Source of the DNA: Okapia johnstoni
Lineage: Eukaryota; Chordata; Mammalia; Artiodactyla; Giraffidae
Direction: 5' to 3'
NCBI GenBank assembly: GCA_024291935.2
Contig: CM044311.1
Span: 28,710,001 to 28,774,000 of the forward strand
DNA length: 64,000 bases
A model generated the notes under the pieces. It made no database searches. It saw only the letters and a program-made list of their open reading frames with translations, and was not told where the DNA came from. Shown here one piece after another: positions 53,723 through 64,000 of this stretch; within the stretch, counting starts at the first letter, position 1; each line of letters starts with the position of its first letter. The translations under genes and the position numbers were made by a program.

Positions 53723-56102
53723 ATGCAGCAGAAAATTGCATCAAGATTATCTACTAAGGGAAAATACATGGACTTTTAGATGCAGTAAATTAAACAATGC
53801 TGCAATGGCCACGACATTTACTTCAAGGCTATTTGAACTGTCACCACAGACTATCCCAGATCATCTGTGACCATACCCAGGATTCTCTCCTCCTTAGGCA
53901 TTCTACCAAAGCTTGGGATAATTCCCTACTCAAGAATATCTAGAATTGGTGAAAAATTCAAAACCTTTCTACAAGCAACTTTCTATTCTCCCTAGAGGCA
54001 GGTTTAGGATTGGCCAGATGTAATTGATATAAAAGCACTATTCCTTTTAATCCTTTAAGACAGGTTATATATCATTTGATGGTCAGGAGCTGCAATTGAA
54101 ATAATGGTCACATGTATTCGGCTATATGCCCAGAAATTTGGACACTACCAGAGATGCCTGTTGCTATAATGACCCTTTCCTGGCCATGGATTCTAATTGC
54201 AAGTGTCTGTAACATAATCTGAACATAGGTCAAAAGACTTCTGGGTGGTTTTCATAGGGCAATTTTTTTTTCCCGGCAATGATCAAAACTTTCCGATTGT
54301 ACCTAACTAGAGAAATGATTTTTGTGTGATCAAGGTTTAAGTAAGTTTTAAGATTATTACTAACAAAGCACATATCACCTGTGACCTAAACTGAGTTGGG
54401 ACCTATAATTCTTCTGGGCAAAAATGAGTTTGCAAACTTATTTTAACTGTTAGGAACTTTACAACAAAGTTTTTTAGTATTAAATTTGGAATTAGATGGG
54501 TAGAGTAGTAATTCTTAGTAGGAATTTCTTGGCTAACTCTGTGTCTCACTGAAAATTTATATCCTAATATTAGCTTTTGGCTAATGTTTATTCTATGAGT
54601 GAGATATAAGTTCTGTTTTTGTAAGGGCCCATACTGAATGGTAGAAATGGCCATGGGAAGGTCCAGTTCTTATTGACCCCTTACATACTTTATGTAAGCT
54701 GAAATATAACTTGAGATAAAGTGATAAAATACTAGGAAAGAGAGAGAGAAAGTATAATGTTACCTTCTGAAAGAACTAGGATATTTACCCTGTTTTTTTA
54801 ATCGTGCAAAGAACCAACACAGGTGTTTCTAAATGATGTCTAGCTCAACAAAGAATGTGTTCCTTTAAGAGTGAGAGCCATATTTTTGTCTTATGCTAGT
54901 TCACTATACACTTAAAATTGACATACATTGGAGCACTTCAAATTTATATCTTCATTTCAACCATTCATTTAGTAGGTCAAATCATCATTATATTTCACCA
55001 GCATGGTGGATTTTAATTCATTTAACGTTTTAATCTTTCATCAGTTTTTCATTTAAGAGGATTTCACAGCATATATGGGATTTGTATAAATTTGTGTGCA
55101 GTAAATTTATTCTTTTAACAGTTTTATTCTTTCATCAGAAATTCATTTAAATGGATTCCACTATATATCACTTCCACTTCCAGTGCAGCTTTAGGTCAGG
55201 CTGTAATTGATGCAAAAGCAATGAGGTATTAAAAGAGATAGGAAATATCTGAAATTGGAAAGAGTTCAAGAAGTGGCCCATTGTAAGGGCATTACGCTCC
55301 TCAGATAAAGTGGTGAGGGAGAATAATACAGCGTTTTGATCTGAAGCCTTGCATGCTTTATAATTTCAATTCTCAACAAAGTAAAAAGATCTATTTTATT
55401 TAAGCTTGTGTCTTTAAAACAAAATTAACTGCTTCAATGCTCTAAAACAGCCCCCATATGGTCATGTGAATGTGTGTGCTTGTCTTTACCATCCATTTGA
55501 ATTAATGGCACAGCTTCTTTAAGTGAACATTCTATCTCCTCCCTCCCCTCTGCCGACATTCATTAAATGACATCCAAGTGATAAACATTAATATAATAAA
55601 TACAGTAGCTACGGAAATAACCCAGGGAAGAGGGGCATTCTATCATATTTTCATACAGAAGTAGATGAAAATCACCAGTAGTGCATTATAGATGGTGACA
55701 GAAAACTGCAGTATGAGAGATGCCTTTATCCAAGAACAGAGGTGCTAGTGTTTGCTTTGTGTGCATCTAGTGTTTGCTTTGTGTGCATCAGGAAAGTACA
55801 AGGTGACCTTGAGAAAAGTCCTCCTTGTTCTCCAGATCTCTGTAAAGGGAGTGACTGCTTTTATGATGCCTGCTGTAAGAGGACATTGGTGTCGATTGAT
55901 GAGTGCTAGAGAAGATACTAAATAAATGATATTGGTGGAAATCAATATTTACTTGAATTTGCTAATGTCTCTTTGAGAAGACCATGCCTCAGGAAGAAAC
56001 ATTCTCACCAAACTCACACACACATAATGGTAGTTTTGAGAGATAGTGTATGTATTTACCAATCCTATTGGGACAATCCTTTCACATATGTGTGTGTGTG
56101 TG
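53723..56102. other. Mostly single-copy block, candidate conserved DNA at 55190-55680
   Basis: 2.4 kb with no recognised transposon. It contains a diverged tandem duplication (55024-55076 and 55117-55168, period about 93 bp) and an exact 22-bp tandem duplication (55745-55788). The part 55190-55680 is less A/T-rich and has words such as ccatttgaattaatggc. No gene signature. Confidence 0.35.
55745..55788. repeat. Exact 22-bp tandem duplication
   Basis: The unit ctagtgtttgctttgtgtgc plus 'at' occurs twice with no mismatch at 55745-55766 and 55767-55788, so it is a recent event. Confidence 0.97.
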
Positions 56103-56297
56103 TTAAGTCGCTCAGTCGTGTCTGAGTCTTTGGGGTCCCATAGACTGTAGCCCAGCAGGCTCCTCTGTCCATGTAATTCTCCAGGCAAGAATACTGGAGT
56201 CAGTAGCCTATCCCTTCTCCAAGGGATCTTTCTGACCCAGGGATCAAACCCAGATCTCGTGCGTTGCAGGCAGATTCTTTACCATCTGAGATACCAG
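56103..56297 (-). mobile_element. Bov-tA SINE
   Basis: Minus-strand copy preceded by a (TG)n at 56092-56103. The end of the head is cut at 'gagataccag'. Confidence 0.88.
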
Positions 56298-56299
56298 TA

Positions 56300-56450
56300 T
56301 CAAATCACACTGTATACCTTAAACTTACACAATGTTATATGTCAGTCATATCTCAGTAAAGCTGGGGTGTGTAGAAAAAAAGAAAGAAGGAAAGAATGAA
56401 GGAAAGGAAGGAAGGAAAAAAGAAAACAAGGAAGGAAGAGGAGAGAGGGA
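56300..56450 (+). mobile_element. L1 3' terminus with GAAA/GGAA-expanded tail
   Basis: 'cactgtataccttaaacttac', 'acaatgttatatgtcagtc' and 'atctcagtaaagctgg' are a sense L1 3' terminus. The poly(A) has turned into a purine microsatellite, (GAAA/GGAA)n, at 56375-56450. Confidence 0.7.
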
Positions 56451-57279
56451 TATATCTTATGATATAGTTGTTTTCAATATATTCCTTTATGAGACTGACA
56501 CCTACTTCTGTCTTCTTCTGGTTTATTGACTCTGTGAATTGTCGTGTCTAATGTCCAATTAATGTTTATAAAATTGAACTAAGCTGTACTGAATTGAAAG
56601 AAGAAAAATTTAAATACTGGGAAAGATGATCCAACTCCATCATCCTCTCTCTCCCATTCCCCCACAAGGTCATAGCATAATCCAGAGTTAGAAATATGAA
56701 ATCAGTTTAGCTTATCACTCTGTTCATAGAGCATGTCCCTTTACTGCATCTGGTTAGGGAGAGAATATAATTGAGATAAAAAAGATTGCTCTCAGACTAA
56801 ACATCTAAATTAGTTATTTCTAATGAGATTGATGATTGGTCATGAAAGATTAGAGAAGGGTTGTGGGAGGGTCATACTTCCACTCTATTGTCATGTTGAG
56901 CTTTCTTGTGCTTCCTCTTATAAAATTATGGAAGGCTTAGTCCTGATCTATTTGTAGATCTATGGCAGTTTTGATACAGGAGTTTATGAGTGAGTTGGGG
57001 GCAATCCCTGGATTTCTCTGTAGGTTCAATGTATCTGTCATGAGTTCTTGATCCCATAGGACATCCTAGAATGGACTGAAATATAGAAAGTCTAGAATAT
57101 TTCCACTTAGAGAAAAGCTTCATTTTTCTACTATGGTCTAAGGGAGGAAAGGAGAAGGTTAGGGACACATTTATTTTTCTCTCCAAGATTTCCAGCGCTT
57201 CAGTGGATTGCATGCTGGAAAGGTCAGTCAACAGTTTTTGCAGGTCCATTTGAGTGAAGCTTCTTGTCCTCCAAAGGAT
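56451..57279. other. Single-copy DNA with a 107-codon open frame
   Basis: A minus-strand frame at 56926-57249 is open from an ATG for 107 codons, starting with MDLQKLLTDLSSMQSTEALE. The DNA has a good-looking acceptor (pyrimidine tract then ttag) near 57140 in the same strand. I recognise no family, no second exon and no promoter, so this is not called a gene. Confidence 0.3.
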
Positions 57280-57288
57280 ATCTTATGT

Positions 57289-57495
57289 GAAGTGAAATTG
57301 CTCAGTCATGTCCAACTCTTTGCAATCCCATGAACTGTAGCCTACCAGGCTCCTCTTTCCATGGAATTTTCCAGGCAAGAGTACTAGAGTGGGTCGCCAT
57401 TTCCTTCTCCAGGGGATCTTCCCAACCCAGGGATCAAACCCAGGTCTCCCGCATTGCAAGCAGATGTTTTACTGTCTGAACCACCAGGGAAGCCC
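57289..57495 (-). mobile_element. Bov-tA SINE
   Basis: Complete minus-strand copy. Perfect 9-bp duplication, atcttatgt, at 57280-57288 and 57496-57504. Confidence 0.93.
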
Positions 57496-57537
57496 ATCTT
57501 ATGTACCAGGAAATTTATTATAGTAATGTGAAAGCAT

Positions 57538-57772
57538 GTTGCATGTGTGTATGTGGCGCTAAGTCACTTCAGTCCTGTCCAACTCTTTGCCACCCTATGG
57601 ACTGTACCCTGCCAGACTCCTCTGTCCATGGGGTTGTCCAGGCAAGAACAATGAAGTGGGTTGCCATGCCTTCCTCCAGGGGATTCTTCCCAACCCAGGG
57701 ATCCATCCCACTTCTCTTAGGTCTCCTGCATTGGCAGGCGGGTTCTTTACCACTAGCACCACCTGGGAAGCC
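57538..57772 (-). mobile_element. Bov-tA SINE (long-head subtype)
   Basis: Shares the 'cttaggtctcctgcattgg' stretch and 'ccactagcaccacctggg' head with 13029-13256. Perfect 9-bp duplication, tgaaagcat, at 57529-57537 and 57773-57781. Only 43 bp from the previous SINE, same orientation. Confidence 0.93.
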
Positions 57773-57781
57773 TGAAAGCAT

Positions 57782-58369
57782 CTTACTGAAGGCTAATTTT
57801 ATTTGGATCTAACTTATCAACCTAGCTGTCAAACTACAAGTGGGAAGGTGAATTTCATTGTGTGGACAATTTTATAGCCTTTCAAATGATAATTTCCTGA
57901 ATTTTTATGCAGGCATATATTGATGTTGAAAAGAGTAGAGCCACAAGCCACACCACAGAACTGAGGATGAAAATTATCTTCCTGCTTGTCTCTCCTCTCT
58001 TGCTATTTTTGTAATGCATCAAAGCTCTCTTTCAAATGCAAAATACGAAGCTGAGCTCTTATTTACCTAAGTGATCTTGCATACGTGTTTCCTTTAGCTG
58101 TGGCTGCTCTTCGGACCAGCAACCTCCTGCCAGCAATTTCTTATCAGTATGTTCATCTAGATGATTTTCTAGTTATTACTCTTCTGTTTAATATTGGTAA
58201 GATCTGGACTTAATACTTGAGTAATTTGGTTCAAGAAGAACTAAAAAAGTCTGCAAATCTGTAATCACCAATCAGTTACACAAAGTCTGAGCCCCACAAT
58301 ATATTAGATTATTTGAGCAGTGTTGAGTTAATAAACACATAAAGAATTCTTTCTAAAACTTTATTTTAA
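57782..58369. other. Single-copy DNA
   Basis: No feature recognised. Confidence 0.4.
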
Positions 58370-60870
58370 ACTCATGTCTGCATGGAATATCATTTTCCAT
58401 CCTTTTACTTTCAACCTACCTAGGTTGTTTCAGAAGTGAATTTCTTAGAGACAACATATATTTGGGTCATGCTTTTCTCTCTGCTCTGCCAACTCTTTCT
58501 TCTAATTGCTATAATTATATTACAGGTAATTTTTGATATGATAGGGCTTAAGTCTTCCATATTACTTGTTTGCTGTTTTTGTTTCTCTCTGTTTTCCATC
58601 TCTCTCTTTTTTCTTGCCTTCTGTGAGTTACTTGACCATTTTTTACGATACCACTTTGATTTTTAATGACTTTGAATATATGTCTTTATATACTTTTCTT
58701 GGTGGTTGTTCTAGATGTTATAACATACATATATAAACTATCAGCAGTGTACTAGTCTTCATGTTTTGCTACTTCCAGTGAGGTGAAGAAATGTTTCCAT
58801 TTCAGTCTCTTAATCCTCCAACTTTGAAAATACAAGTATCTTGAATATTTTCACTCTATATATTGAATATAAGGTCTTTGCTTCAGTGATCAAATGTTAT
58901 TTTTAAAAATTATGCTGAGGAAAATAGTTTTACCATATTTTTGCCCTTTGCTTTGTTTATCTTTCTCTTCTGGAATTCCTAATCTCATCTCGTCACTTTC
59001 ATTCTATTTAGAAATCTCTTTAGCCACTCTTTAAAGGTACTTCTGCTAATTAATAAATTCTCTTAAATCTCCTCTGTCTGAAAATGACTTTATTTTCTTT
59101 TCATACTGAAAGGACATAGTTGAGGTGAACAGTTCTTTTCTTTAAGTGATTGAAAAATGTCATTTAACTTCTTCCTGGCCTCTATGGTTTCAGATGGGAA
59201 AAATATCTTTAGTCTCCCCATAAATAATATGTTGTTTGGCTATTTTTTCTGTGTTTGCTTTCAAAGTTTTGTCAAAAATAAATAAAACTTTAATTTTAAT
59301 GTATCTTGGTATAGATCTTTATGAGTTTATTCTCTTAATATTTGAAATTTTCTCAGCTTCTTGAATCTATAGGTTTATGTCTTCCACCAAATTTAGGAAG
59401 ATTTTGAACCATTATTTCTTCAAATAATTCTTCAGCTCCATTCTCTTTCTCCTCTTCTTCTGGGACTCTGATGACATAAATATTTGATCCCTTATTATTG
59501 TACCACAAATTTATGAGGACTTATATGTGTGTGTCGGAGAAGGCAATGGCACCCCACTCCAGTACTCTTGCCTGGAAAATCCCACGGACGGAGGAGCCTG
59601 GTAGGCTGCAGTCCAGGGGGTCACTAAGAGTCAGACACGACTGAGCAACTTCACTTTCACTTTTCACTTTCATGCATTGGAGAAGGCAATGGCAACCCAC
59701 TCCAGTGTTCTTGCCTGGAGAATCCCAGGGATGGGGGAGACTGGTGGGCTGCCGTCTATGGGGTCGCACAGAGTTGGATACGACTGAAGCGTCAGCAGCA
59801 GCAGCATATGTGTGTGTATGTGTGTGGTCTGTTTTGTCTGTTGTTCAGATTAACTTATTCTATCCTCAAGTTTACTGAATTTTTCCTTTGTCATAGTCAT
59901 TCTGCTATTGAGCCCCTCCACTGGATTTTTAATTTTTTACTGTATTTTTCATTTCCACAATTTCCATTTGGTCTTTTTAATTTTTGATGAAATTTTACTT
60001 TTTTTCTGCTCTTTTGAGGGCATTCATAATTGCTTATAGAAGCATTTTTATGATGACTATGGTAAAATCCTTGTCAGATAATTCCAGTATCCTATTTATC
60101 TTAGTGTTGTCATCTGATGTCTTTCCTCATTCAGGTGGTGATTTTTCTGTTTTTCGTTATGGCAAGTGATTTTCAAATGTATCCTGGAAATTTTGATTAT
60201 TATTTTGGGATATTCTGGGTCCTAATAAAGTTTTCTGCTTTATCAGTCATCCTTATCATGTCTGCTGTCCTCTGTGGTTTTCTGTATCTTATGTCTTATT
60301 CTCAGGTTTATCATGTAGCTCAAGACCTACATTTTGTGGGCTGTAGTTGCACTGCCAGTTTAGTTTTCTGAGTGTTTTTAGTCTATTTAATCTCTTTGGT
60401 TTGCTTGGTGTCATTTGGTATCCTTACGATTCTTTTTGATATCAGCTACCGTATCAACCACCCAGAATCTTTAGGGGAGAGAAGGGAGACTCTTGCTCAT
60501 GGCATTGAGAAAGTTCCATGTGTCTCCTATTGTTGGCAGGAACCCCACTCAATCCTTGCTTGAGAAGACTGCCTTTTGACTTTGAGCTTGGGGGTAGGGG
60601 AGAGTCTTAGCCACAGGGGCAGAGAACAATCCTCCAGGTGAATTGTTTTTGTTTGTACACTTTTTCAATCTGGAGAAGGAATCAATTTACCTGAACCATA
60701 TTCATCTCTTAGGTTAGGGATCAGCAGAAGCTAGATCTAGTGTACCTTCTGCTGGAGCAGTAAGGGGCAGGAGGATGTGAGAAGATCTTAGGCCTCTGTG
60801 TTGTCTATTCATTCCTGGGGTCTCTGGCTAGTCTATCTTCTTTTTACCTTTCAGGGTTCCCTGTTGGATT
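58370..60870 (-). mobile_element. L1M/HAL1-type 5' region and ORF1, antisense
   Basis: About 2.2 kb of antisense old L1 (plus the Bov-A2 insert). Landmarks are 'catggaatatcattttccatcc', 'cttcctggcctctatggtttcag', 'gtatcttggtatagatctttatgag', 'catttcttcaaataattcttcagc', 'cttctgggactctgatgac', 'ctattgagcccctccactgg' and 'aaaatccttgtcagataattcc'. In sense they encode the ORF1p C-terminal domain ('...ETMEARKKL...' type), now full of stops. Confidence 0.65.
59535..59805 (+). mobile_element. Bov-A2 SINE (dimeric)
   Basis: Two Bov-A units with the 'ttcacttttcactttcatgc' linker and 'gcagcagcagc' end. Perfect 12-bp duplication, atatgtgtgtgt, at 59523-59534 and 59806-59817. Inserted in the old L1. Confidence 0.95.
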
Positions 60871-60974
60871 ATTTTCAGAGTTTTAAACTGTGTTTAGTAA
60901 GGGAGGAAGAAAGAATGATGGGTCTTACATCATCTTGTTTCCCTTTTGCATTTTTAAGTGAATATATATTTTGA

Positions 60975-61197
60975 GGACTTCCCTGGGGGCTCATCAGTAA
61001 AGAACATGCCTGAAAATGCAAGAGACACAGGCTCAATCCCTGGGTTGGGAAGATTCCCTGGAGAAAGAAATGGTAACCCACTCCAGTATTCTTGCCTGGG
61101 AAATCCCACAGACATAGGAACCTAGTGGGCTACAGTACATGGGATTGCAAAAGAGTCAGACATGATTTAGGGACAACAACAACAAACAATGTTTTTT
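60975..61197 (+). mobile_element. Bov-tA SINE
   Basis: Complete plus-strand copy from 'ggacttccctgggggctc' with a (caa)n tail. Flanked by gaatatatattttga (60960-60974) and gaaaatatattttga (61198-61212), a 15-bp duplication with one mismatch. Confidence 0.93.
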
Positions 61198-61277
61198 GAA
61201 AATATATTTTGATAAGTAAGATGTAATCTTCTAGGTTGTCATTATAAATCCCTGGGCTTTTATATACTTTTGTGTAA

Positions 61278-61465
61278 TTGTGTTCAGTCGTGTCCAACTC
61301 TTTGAGACCCCATGGACTGAGGCCCACCAAGTTTCTCTATCCATGGAATTCTCCAGGCAAGAACACTGGAGTGGGTTGCCAAATCTTTCTCCAGGGGATG
61401 TTCCTGATCCAGGGACCAAACCCAGGTCTTCCACACTGCAGCCAAAGTCTTTACAATTTGAACCT
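61278..61465 (-). mobile_element. Bov-tA SINE
   Basis: Minus-strand copy with both ends shortened, ending 'ctttacaatttgaacc'. Confidence 0.88.
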
Positions 61466-61859
61466 AGGACTCTTTATGTACTTAGTAACTTTATTAAATA
61501 TGAAGAATAAATTTATTAGAAAAAAATAAGAAGAAAACATCAAAAATGTGTAGTGATTTTCTTTTGTTTGATAGGATTATGAGTCATTCTTATTTTCTTC
61601 TCTATTATTTTTTGTATTTTCTATTTTCTTAAATCTATGACCAATATTATTTATTAAGAAACTGTTATTGATCAAAGAAGAAAAAAGAAGCATGGGTACA
61701 AGACATGTATTAAGCATGCCTAGACTATAAATCACTAAAGAATAGTAGAAATAATAGTATCAATATTTTTTATTTCTAGGAACGGGACTCATGGCTTTCT
61801 GTGCATCAATACATACTGGATAACATCATCAGAATTCTCATTAACATTTCAAAAAGATA
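61466..61859. other. AT-rich single-copy DNA
   Basis: No feature recognised. Confidence 0.4.
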
Positions 61860-63360
61860 ATAGACCTCTAAAATCACAATGAAGGTAGTCCTAGAGGGCA
61901 GTGGGAAAGGATGGCTATTTTAATAAATGGTGCTTGGTCAATTGACTATCTTTCCATAGGAAAATGCACATATCTCAACTCATATCTCTCACTACACATA
62001 AAAGTCAACTCTAGATGAACTACAGATCTGCATGTAAAAGGGAAAATGATAAACCTTTTGGAAGAAGCATAGAAAAACATCTTCACTTTCTTAAAATAAG
62101 GAAATATTTCCTAAATATGGCTTCAGAATCAATAACCATAAAATAAAAATTATTAAACTCTTAAGAATGTCCATCAAACAATGCCATTTAGAGAATATCA
62201 ATCTGTAGATTGGGAGAAAATAGTTGTGAATCAATAAGAAAAATACAGAAAACCCAAACCAAAAAAAAGCAGGTATCCAGAAAAGAGGATGTCAAAATGA
62301 CCAATAAATGTATGGTAAAATATTAAGCTTTTTTAGTTTTTAGAAAAATGCAAATTAAAATCACAATTAATACAACTGAATGCTCATCAGAATAGCTAAA
62401 GTAAAAAACACAAAATATAAAATATTGGTGTGAATATAGAGTTAATAAACTCTCCTATGTTGCTGGAGGGAGTGTCCATTCATGCAACAAGTTTGGAAAA
62501 TATTTGACTATTCTTATTAAAGTTGAACATGGATATATCCTATCCGAACAGTTTTAATCTCCTTTATATATTCAAGAGAAATATTTACATATATTCACTG
62601 CAAGATATGTAAAAATTTTTACTGCAGCTCTACACAAATAACCTCAAACTGTAAACTAACCAAATACGCATCAATTGTAGAATCAATAAATACACTAAGT
62701 TAATCAGACAGCGGAATCCAATACTACAGTATGAATGAGTAAACTATAATTATAACCACAGTATGGATGTCCTGCATAAATATGGCGTTAAGTGTAAGAA
62801 GCCATACACAAAAATGTATACACTCTCTGATTACATTCGGTAATGTTTGCAAACAGATCAAACTTATCTATAGTGTCAGAAGTTTGGATAATGATCCTTT
62901 GAAGGAGAAAGTACCTAGAAGAGGAAACAAAAGTTGTTGCTCTGAGATGTTATTAATGTTTCATTTATTGATTTAGATTCTGGTTATATGCTGCTGCTGC
63001 TAAGTTGTTTCAGTCGTGTCTGACTCTGTGAGACCCCATAGACAGCAGCCCACCAGGCTTCCCCATCCCTGGGATTCTCCAGGCAAGAACACTGGAGTGG
63101 GTTGCCATTTCTTTCTCCAGTGTGTGAAAGTGAAAAGTGAAAGTGAAGTCTCTCAGTTGTGTTCGACTCTTTGTGACCCCATGGACTGCAGCCTACCAGG
63201 CTCCTCCGTCCATGGGATTTTCCAGGCAAGAGTACTGGAGTGGGTTGCCATTGCCTTCTCCATCTGGTTATATAACGGTGCTTAAATTTGTGAAAATCAA
63301 TTGAGTGTACATTTACATTTTGTGTTCTTTTTTGTATATGTTATTTAATAAAAGTATGAC
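61860..63360 (+). mobile_element. L1 ORF2 3' part and 3' UTR, interrupted
   Basis: Sense L1: 'taataaatggtgcttggtcaattg', 'aaccttttggaagaagcatag', 'attgggagaaaatag', 'gcaaattaaaatcacaa', 'cctatgttgctggaggg', 'gcaacaagtttggaaaat'. After a Bov-A2 it continues with the 3' UTR ('gaaaatcaattgagtgtac', 'ttatttaataaaag'). Stops and indels abolish ORF2. Confidence 0.75.
62990..63262 (-). mobile_element. Bov-A2 SINE (dimeric)
   Basis: Minus strand, beginning with (gct)n and containing the 'gtgaaaagtgaaagtgaag' linker. Perfect 11-bp duplication, tctggttatat, at 62979-62989 and 63263-63273. Inserted in the L1 3' part. Confidence 0.95.
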
Positions 63361-63579
63361 TATATTTTCACATATAATAGAATTTTAATCAAGATAAAAC
63401 CAAATGAAACACCTATATGTTAGATAGGATTTGCAATCAATTTTAGTTTTTTATGAAATTCTTGCTTCCCCAAGCCACAGAAACAGAGGGGACAATAATG
63501 AAGAGGTAGAAACTGGTGACAGATGCTCTTCACTCTTTCAGCCACTACCCTGGGTTGAGACAATCAATGACTTAGGAAA

Positions 63580-63760
63580 CATACCTCATGCTTCATCTCC
63601 TTTACTTTGAATGGTCTCAAAATAAAATCTATCTTGTCTAATATTAGTATAGCTACTCTGACTTTCTTTTACTTGCTGTTCACATAGTATATCTTTTTCC
63701 ATCCTTTCATTTTGATCTATCTTTGTCTTTGAACCTAAAGGATTCTCTTGTAGACAGCTC
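63580..63760 (-). mobile_element. Old L1 5'/ORF1-side fragment, antisense
   Basis: 'ctaatattagtatagctactctgac', 'gtatatctttttccatcc' and 'ggattctcttgtagacag' match the same antisense L1 section as 58380-58450, so two copies of this region lie 5 kb apart. Confidence 0.5.
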
Positions 63761-63777
63761 TGTTGTGCATTGTGCAT

Positions 63778-64000
63778 GCATTTTAGTTGCTCAGTCACGT
63801 CCAACTCTTTGCAACCCCATGGAATGTAGCCTACCAGGCTCCTCTGTCCATGAAGATTCTCCAGGCAAGAATACTGCCCTCCTCTGGGGAATCTTCCCAA
63901 CCCAGGGATTGAACGTAGGTCTCTCAAATTGCAAGTGGATTCTCTACTGTCTGAGCCATCAGGGAAGTTCAGGAATATTGGAGTGGGCAGCCTATCCATT
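63778..64000 (-). mobile_element. Bov-tA SINE followed by a second partial unit
   Basis: One minus-strand unit (63778-63970) is followed directly by 'ggaatattggagtgggcagc', the middle of a second unit that leaves the window. The arrangement is like the dimer at 26286-26591. Confidence 0.9.

Overview
This window is ruminant (bovid-type) nuclear DNA. The diagnosis rests on about thirty copies of the tRNA-Glu-headed SINEs Bov-tA and Bov-A2, about eighteen pieces of the RTE retrotransposon BovB, ruminant L1 3' ends and three CHR-type SINEs. On top of these lies the older mammalian layer (L2, MIR, MLT1/MLT2 LTRs, MER5A, another hAT fossil). Cattle, sheep, goat and buffalo cannot be told apart by eye. 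No host protein-coding exon, tRNA, rRNA or snRNA gene could be supported. Base composition is AT-rich, and the window reads as intergenic or deep intronic DNA. All repeat family names are recognised from memory of the consensus sequences, not from a database search.

Layout. 1-670: 5' portion of a BovB (cut by the window edge) broken off next to a Bov-tA. 670-5550: AT-rich single-copy DNA with a MIR, an MLT1-like LTR, a BovB tail and a CHR SINE. 5552-7378: 1.8 kb BovB in minus orientation with reverse-transcriptase remnants. 7681-10930: a pile of antisense L1 fragments of several ages, hit by Bov SINEs and two young L1 tails. 11340-18400: scattered SINEs, two MLT1-like LTRs, MER5A and two MIRs. 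18850-19930: an L2 broken by an L1, itself broken by another L1 tail and a Bov-tA. 19930-20610: an unusually GC-rich repeat-free block. 20620-31750: L2 remnants, BovB tails, an inverted SINE pair with a 114-bp tandem array, and Bov-tA copies. 31750-37885: two 1.55-1.6 kb BovB copies in opposite orientation about 3 kb apart, with a third BovB piece, an MLT1-like LTR and an L1 between them. 37885-40160: CHR SINE, MLT2 LTR, L1 and a BovB tail. 40160-43740: the longest stretch low in recent insertions. 43800-50340: SINEs, an hAT fossil, an MLT1-like LTR, a dense cluster of Bov tails inside L1, and a TA/TTTG microsatellite. 50343-51884: fourth long BovB. 52630-57770: two odd SINE rearrangements, then about 2.4 kb of mostly single-copy DNA and more Bov-tA. 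58370-63760: antisense L1 ORF1 region and a sense L1 ORF2/3' end, each hit by a Bov-A2.

The genes present are all broken copies of transposon genes: BovB ORF2 (reverse transcriptase plus C-terminal region) and L1 ORF1/ORF2. BovB supplied the machinery for Bov-tA and Bov-A2, whose bodies copy the BovB 3' end, so these families form one parasite-and-helper system. Many insertions keep visible 8-20 bp target-site duplications, which let the order of events be read. I found no novel functional system. The most unusual items are a Bov-tA/BovB chimera, a templated-looking 57-bp insertion inside a SINE, a SINE-derived tandem array opposite an inverted SINE dimer, a multi-layer nest inside L2, and the inverted BovB pair.
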